From Epichloe hybrida (Eukaryota; Ascomycota; Sordariomycetes; Hypocreales; Clavicipitaceae), in assembly GCA_019022495.1 (NCBI GenBank), contig JAFEKR010000041.1, forward strand, positions 124,001 to 188,000: 64,000 nucleotides of DNA, read 5' to 3'. Positions within the stretch are counted from its first letter, which is position 1, and the number at the start of each line of letters is the position of its first letter. This document shows positions 59,002-64,000 of this stretch, piece by piece. The notes beneath the pieces were generated by a model, which was not told where the DNA came from, did no database searches, and was given only the letters and a program-made list of their open reading frames with translations. A program made the position numbers and the translations under genes.

Positions 59002-59806
59002 TCAAACAGCATTGGTAACTCCAGAAGTCTTCCCATGAACGAGGATCTCGGCTGGAGGTGCCATAGCAGCAGATATTCCAGCAATGACGGCGCCGAGAAT
59101 GCTGGGCCAGAACTTGTTAATTGCGAGCCTCCCAGCAGTCCAATGGAAGAGAAAAAAAGGAAAAAACTTACACATTAAAATGAGCCAGCATGACGGTGCT
59201 TGCTCCAGGAAGATTGATTATTCGTTGTAGAATAAACGTTCCGGTCAATCCAACAAACTCGCTAAAAGCTCCCTCCATCGCGTCCCCCATCGCGTAGCGC
59301 AATGCTTCGGCGAGCCTCGCTTCGACAAGCCTCACTTCGTCCATGATCGTTTCATCAGAATTTCCGCGAGACCATGCAGAAGGTTCGCCCACGATTAAAG
59401 GATATGATACATTCGAGGTCGGCCAAACCTGATTTCCCGCGTAGACTGCGTGCGAGGGCTTTATCCATCCCAGCATCACCACGGGGGTCAAGACGAGCAG
59501 GGTGAAGAAGATGCCGCGAAAAACGTACAAGGGATCGACGGCTGTTTTCTTTGCGCAGAGACTGATGTTGACAGACATGAAAAAGGCAGTGATGAAGCAA
59601 ACAGTAGCAGCAGCAGCAATGAACGGGTATAAGCCCCAGGCGGCCAGTCCACAGTTGAAGCGTCCGACTCGGCAGTCATTTTCGGCGACTTGAGTCCTGG
59701 TCAGGTGGTTTGTGGCCAGAGACATTATAATGAGAACAAAGTTGGTGATTCCATATGCCGCCACGAGAAACACCAGTAGTGTTTTGGTCAGCTTATCTCC
59801 GAACAT
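59002..59806 (-). CDS. Multi-pass membrane protein of unknown function
   Basis: Exon 1 (59806-59172) has a solid open frame. I extend it with exon 2 (59128-59002) over a 43-bp intron, GTAAGT...GGGAG. This intron is short with a GAG acceptor, but it keeps the frame and adds the hydrophobic FWPSILGAVIAGISAAMAPP and a stop. Total 253 aa. Hydrophobic spans: about 9-30 (TLLVFLVAAYGITNFVLIIM), 55-80 (LAAWGLYPFIAAAATVCFITA), 93-113 (FRGIFFTLLVLTPVVMLGWI), plus one to two near the C-terminus. A 60-residue acidic/amphipathic stretch (SDETIMDEVRLVEARLAEALR) separates the third and later spans. I recognise no family. If exon 2 is wrong the protein ends at 212 aa. Confidence 0.62.
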
Positions 59807-60548
59807 TTTGCGTCGTGGATGATGGAAAAGATATGATGAATGATGTGATGGACGGAATGATGTGATGGACGGAATGATGTGATGAAAACAACGAATATAG
59901 ATGGGGGCGATGGAGAAAGGAAGAAGAAGAAGAACAGAGCATCGAGGCTGGGGACGATCTTTGATTGTGCATTTCTGCTCTTGCCAACCTTGATAAATCA
60001 GGAAAACGAGAGGCAGGAGTCACTTGCTTGTTGGTGGAAGGAGTGCGTATGGAGGAGCCCATGTAGACACCAATGTGGGTATTAGCGGGAGGAAGTGCAG
60101 AGCAAGAAATACAAGCAGGTCCCATCAGGTCCCACCGCCCCAGGGCCATCAGAGAGCCATCAGAACCGTCAGAGCGCTAAAGACAGGCCTGGCAGATTCA
60201 AGGTTGCCTGCTACGGCGCTTGCTCCCCCTTCTCCTTCCTGCTTTACTTCTTTCCCTTGTCTCTTTCTTTCTTCCATTTTTTTTTTTTCCTTTCTTGAGA
60301 GAGGGGGAGAGAATTCACCGGCATACGTTCCATCTTGTCCTCATCTCTGCCTTGTGGCTCGTCAGTCTTTGATGAGTCTGGCATTGGCCCGCTGCTGCGT
60401 CTTCCCAATCACCAGCCAGCAGCAGCTCACATCGTTTGTGCGAATTTCGTCGCCCGTGAAGGCATCTGCGTTTCGCATTCGGCCCCCCGCACCCCGCACC
60501 CTTGTTACATTACATCACACCCCTTAATTACATTACACCCTGCATCTT

Positions 60549-60582
<34 letters not shown>

Positions 60583-60588
60583 TGCGGC
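59807..60588. other. Divergent promoter region, membrane protein / PQ-loop transporter
   Basis: The 5' side of the minus-strand gene holds a duplicated GATGTGATGGACGGAAT unit (about 59840-59882). The plus-strand side has a heptamer repeat directly before the start codon (separate entry). T runs lie near 60277. No gene is seen. Confidence 0.55.
60540..60585 (+). repeat. CATCTCG heptamer tandem repeat in the leader of the PQ-loop gene
   Basis: About six successive 7-base units, (T/C)GCATCT-type, end a few bases before the ATG at 60589. The array is in the likely 5' untranslated region. Confidence 0.75.
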
Positions 60589-62023
60589 ATGGCTCCTCCA
60601 CTGGAGAATCTGCATCTTGATGTCAAGGCGATATCGGAGATTTTCGGGTAAGTTGAACAGAGATGCATGTCCAGGCAAAAAAGACAAAGCTGCATGTCAC
60701 TCCCGGGGAAAGCTTCCGGTTGGCCAGCCGCAAGCCATGAAACCGCCAAATTTTCATGGGCGCAACCGTCACGCGATGGTGTTGCCGACAGAATTATAGA
60801 GGAGAATCACATCTTGCTAACTTTTCCTCTACTTCTCTTATTTCAGGTCAATATCCATCGCCTGCTGGGGTATGTTCACCACCCAGATCCCCGCTGTTCC
60901 TCCCGAAGCGAATGTCCGCTGACCGGGACCGGCTTTATCAGTCATCGTCTTCACCCCACAGTTGATCGCAAACTGGAAATCCGCCTCTGCAGAAGCCCTC
61001 TCGATCCAATTCATCATTGTGTGGCTGATTGGAGATGTTTTCAACATTGCGGGCGCAGTCCTCCAAGGCGTCTTGCCCACCATGGTACGCATTGGCTGGG
61101 CTGCCGCTCCAACCTTTTTCCCACCCCTCTTTTCCAGCTAGGTGCTAACGCCATGGGTTTCATAGATTATCCTAGCCGTCTACTATACCCTGGCCGACAT
61201 CGTGCTTCTGGGCCAATGCTTCTATTATCGAGGCTTCACGCTACGAGACGAACCAACCATGCCCACCTCGAAATGCAGTCCCGCACATGCTTCCAATGGT
61301 AATGCGGACGAACGAACTGCTTTGTTGGAGGAAAGCTACCATCAAGAACGCCGCGGGTCTGACTGGACAGGCCTATCGCCAGCTGTGCCTCACATCTGTC
61401 GTGCCCAACCTGCACCTCCTCCTCCAAGCACTTTGCAGACCATCATTTGGAATGCTTCCATTGTCATCATGGTCTGTGCTGCCGGCATTTTTGGTTGGTT
61501 CCTCGGGGAGAAGGCAACGGGTGGCGAAAAGGAGTCATCGCCAGGTGGAGAGGATGCCCTCATGTTCAGTGTCTGGGGACAATTCTTCGGCTACCTTTGC
61601 GCCGTCTTCTACATCGCCTCTCGAGTGCCCCAGCTTATTCTCAACTACCGTCGCAAAACGACCGAAGGCCTTAGCATGCTCTTCTTCATCTTTGCTTGTC
61701 TCGGTAACGTAACATACGTTCTGTCCATCTTTGCTTACGAGCCTCAGTGCAGGCACCACAACTGCAAGTCTGGAGAGGCAGGTCGCATTTACGGAAAATA
61801 CATGCTGGTGAATCTGAGCTGGCTGGTAGGCGCCATCGTTACTCTTCTGATGGACCTCGTTGTATTCTGCCAGTATTTCCACTACAGCAGAAGCGATCAG
61901 GATGAAACCGCCGCGCGTGATGACGACGAATACATTGCCAACGAGCTGAGACGTCACGCAGGAGAAGACGCAGGTTACGACCAACGACCGCTTCTCCAAC
62001 GAGGCGACTCTGGGACCTCTTAA
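60589..62023 (+). CDS. PQ-loop vacuolar amino-acid transporter (Ypq1/Rtc2/PQLC2-like)
   Basis: Four exons (60589-60647, 60847-60869, 60942-61084, 61166-62023) encode 360 aa. Introns of 199, 72 and 81 bp all have GTRNG donors; exon 2 is a 23-base microexon coding SISIACW. The protein has two PQ-loop repeats, IVFTPQLIANWKSASAEALS and SRVPQLILNYRRKTTEGLS, each with the Pro-Gln pair, and about seven membrane spans. A hydrophilic loop (about 130-185) carries the probable cytosolic linker. The family exports cationic amino acids from the vacuole or lysosome. Other splice choices close the frame early, so the exon chain is well constrained. Confidence 0.93.
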
Positions 62024-62929
62024 GCCTTGTTTCTCCATTATTAATTTCCAGCCTTGTTTCTCTATTTATTAACTTCCACTGACGACAAACGACATTGTAC
62101 ATGGCGCACACAATATTCAGAAAAATTTCATGAGCACAAAATTGGGAGGGCGGCTGTCAGTATTAAAGCTTGGATGGATGAAAGAGAGAGTGATCAAAAG
62201 TGTGGTTTCACCTGCGTTGGGGCATGGAAAGGGGAAAAGTAACAGATTGTACAAGCATACGCGATGTCCATGACCACATCATTGTACATCAGTTCAATCG
62301 ATCGCATATATTGGAGACGTCAGTATTGCAGCCCATCCTGCTGTTGCATGCACATATATATATGATATCGCGTGTGAAATTCTCGAAATTGCATTGAGCT
62401 TCGTCCACCGACGGCCGAGTGCTGAGTGCGCGGCCTACCCTGGAAGAATGAGGAAATCCCCACGTCACACTAAATGTTCTCAACAGATCAACAGACGTTG
62501 TTAAATGCTCTCCTTGTTAAAAACCGGTGAAATCGTTGTATGACATGTATCTGTACTCCATACAGGGAGGGCAAATCAAACAAGTCCAACGGCCTGCACT
62601 ACAAAATGTGCAATTCACATGAATTAAACGTGCCTCATTCCGTCTATATGCTTTCATAAATAGAACCCATGACAAACAACAAAACGCGACATACAGCTTG
62701 TTGCAAAATATCACCATTGCCGTATATACGTGGTCGTTCAGCGCATTACCAACATCATGAATGCGCCATAATATGTACCCCAATTCAAGTAGTGGAAGTC
62801 GAGGGCTTCGATACGTCGTCTTCCAGCTCGGCCGTGTATTTCGCCGTCCACAAATCCTGTTGTCGTGCCTTCCACCCAGAAATAGAAATTAACGAGGGAG
62901 AAGGGGGGGGGGGGGGAATTTCGCAGTCC
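62024..62929. other. Convergent intergenic 3' of the PQ-loop gene
   Basis: There are no supported genes. It is AT-richer than the neighbours, with an ATATATATAT stretch near 62352 and a G run at about 62905-62919. Confidence 0.55.
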
Positions 62930-64000
62930 TTAGCTCAAATGCACAGATGGGAAATATCTCGGTCCAGCATATCCCTTAGCCATTACGGTCTGAACATCGA
63001 TATTGCTCGCAGCATCATGACGTGTACTCCACATTTTGAGAAGGATGAACCGCCCTGACACGGGAGGATCAAAGCGTATGGTACATTTCGACTTTTTCTT
63101 CTCGATGTAAAATCTGGCGTGGGGGACGAGTAAGCCCCCTCCTACTGCTCGGATGGCATCCTGTGTGGCCGAGTTGTGGGCGTCCCATGCCTCGGAGAGA
63201 GAAATGCTAAAAATGTCTCTTTCTCGGTTGCTTTGGTAGGGATTATGATGAGAGTCCGACGAGATTGGCAGTTGCCTGTGAAATGATTCGGTGAAATCAG
63301 ATGAGGAAAACGGATTGCCAGTGTCTTCTGAGTCGGATGTTTCTGTTTCAAACGGCAAGGAACCAATGCGGTCTGGAGGTCGGCGAAGTGTGTGAGGCAT
63401 ATCATAGAGGTCCTCTTCGTCTGAAGCGCACTCGGTAGTTATGTTGAAGTGAGGTTGGTTGGAGATGAACTCTGACGGCATCTCTGGGACGCGGTTGTCA
63501 AATAGGTCGGGATCTGGTTGTCGTGAATGGGAGTGAGAGTGCCGCACACGCGTCGACGTGGTGCCATCGTTGTGGTGGCGAATGGAGACAATGTGCCGGG
63601 GGGTTGCGTCTCGCTCCGACGGCGGTCGCGACAAGGTAGTGCCGTCGGTTTGGTTTTGGGGCGGATGAGTGTACTGTATTTGATATTGTGCAGTTCGGCT
63701 TAAGATGTCGTCTTGCTCCATGGATATGAAGACCATGCCTTCGCGGACGCTTGAAAAATGGACCGTGTTAGGGCGGGAAAGGGCAATAAGACTAGTACGC
63801 AAGGACTTGAGCAAAAGGGACAGAAAGAAACATACGGGTGTGAATAATTCATCGCAGCAGGAGCCTTGATTATGAGCTCCTCCAGAGTAAAAACCGTTGC
63901 ACCCTGGTGCCGCAGCACGATATTGCATCGGTTGCCTTTAGTGCAGTACACCGAAGTGTCGTTTTTGAGGATGTTCTCGGCAGCATATGACGATTCGTTG
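62930..64000 (-). CDS. Conserved fungal protein of unknown function, 5' end outside the window
   Basis: The last exon (63749-62930) and part of the preceding exon (>64000-63836) are present, with an 86-bp intron (GTATGT...TTCAAG, AAG acceptor) that keeps NYSHP|VREGMVFISM in frame. The first part (AENILKNDTSVYC, NIVLRHQGATVFTLEELIIK) looks like strands of a beta-sandwich. A Ser/Asp/His-rich disordered middle follows, and the C-terminal segment (CTIRFDPPVSGRFILLKMWS, then GYAGPRYFPSV) looks like the remaining strands. The pattern suggests a discoidin/DOC-like fold interrupted by an insert, but this is inference. I do not recognise a named family. Confidence 0.65.

Overview
The window is nuclear DNA from a filamentous ascomycete (Pezizomycotina, most likely Sordariomycetes/Hypocreales). 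This is inferred from short spliceosomal introns (about 43-244 bp, mostly GTRNGY...YAG with CTAAC/CTGAC-like branch sites), from AT-rich relic DNA showing repeat-induced point mutation (RIP), and from typical fungal families: cyanase, INSIG, SidJ-type DUF1749, YDR124W-like/DUF2841, Cbf1 and Ycf1. I see no bacterial, viral or CRISPR content. All protein calls come from reading the sequence and recalling families; no database search was run.

Layout. 1-534: GC-balanced flank without a gene. 535-9413: one full-length Ty3/gypsy LTR retrotransposon (127-bp LTRs, 4-5 bp target duplication), so heavily RIP-mutated that no frame stays open for 60 codons, yet gag, protease, RT, RNase H and integrase can still be read through the stops. 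9.8-19.5 kb: INSIG protein (-), cyanase (-) divergent from a GH47 alpha-mannosidase (+), a proline/glutamine-rich protein with a GC-AG intron (-), and Tim23 (-). 19.5-22.7 kb: gene-poor, with a 385-bp MULE-type MITE flanked by a perfect 9-bp duplication. 22.7-33.6 kb: a coiled-coil protein (+), complex I NDUFB3/B12 (-), the Caf1/Pop2 deadenylase (+) convergent with the GID/CTLH E3 subunit Gid9/Fyv10 (-), and Cbf1 (+). 36.1-38.3 kb: a DUF2841 protein (-). 38.3-46.4 kb: an 8-kb gene desert enriched in the 9-mer TACTCCGTA. 46.4-64.0 kb: Ycf1-type ABCC transporter (-), DUF1749 esterase (-) divergent from TTI1 (+), an NADH-pyrophosphatase Nudix gene with an apparent frameshift (-), an unknown membrane protein (-), a PQ-loop vacuolar amino-acid transporter (+), and the 3' part of an unknown gene running off the right edge (-).

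The genes are mostly conserved housekeeping functions (mitochondrial import and respiration, mRNA decay, ubiquitin ligase, PIKK maturation, vacuolar transport, glycan trimming), not a biosynthetic cluster. I found no convincing new multi-gene system. The most unusual items are the RIP-erased retroelement with matched LTR mutations, the MULE MITE, the frameshifted NPY1-like gene, two GC-AG introns, a NAGNAG acceptor inside the Cbf1 DNA-binding domain, and the dispersed TACTCCGTA and TACATGTA words.
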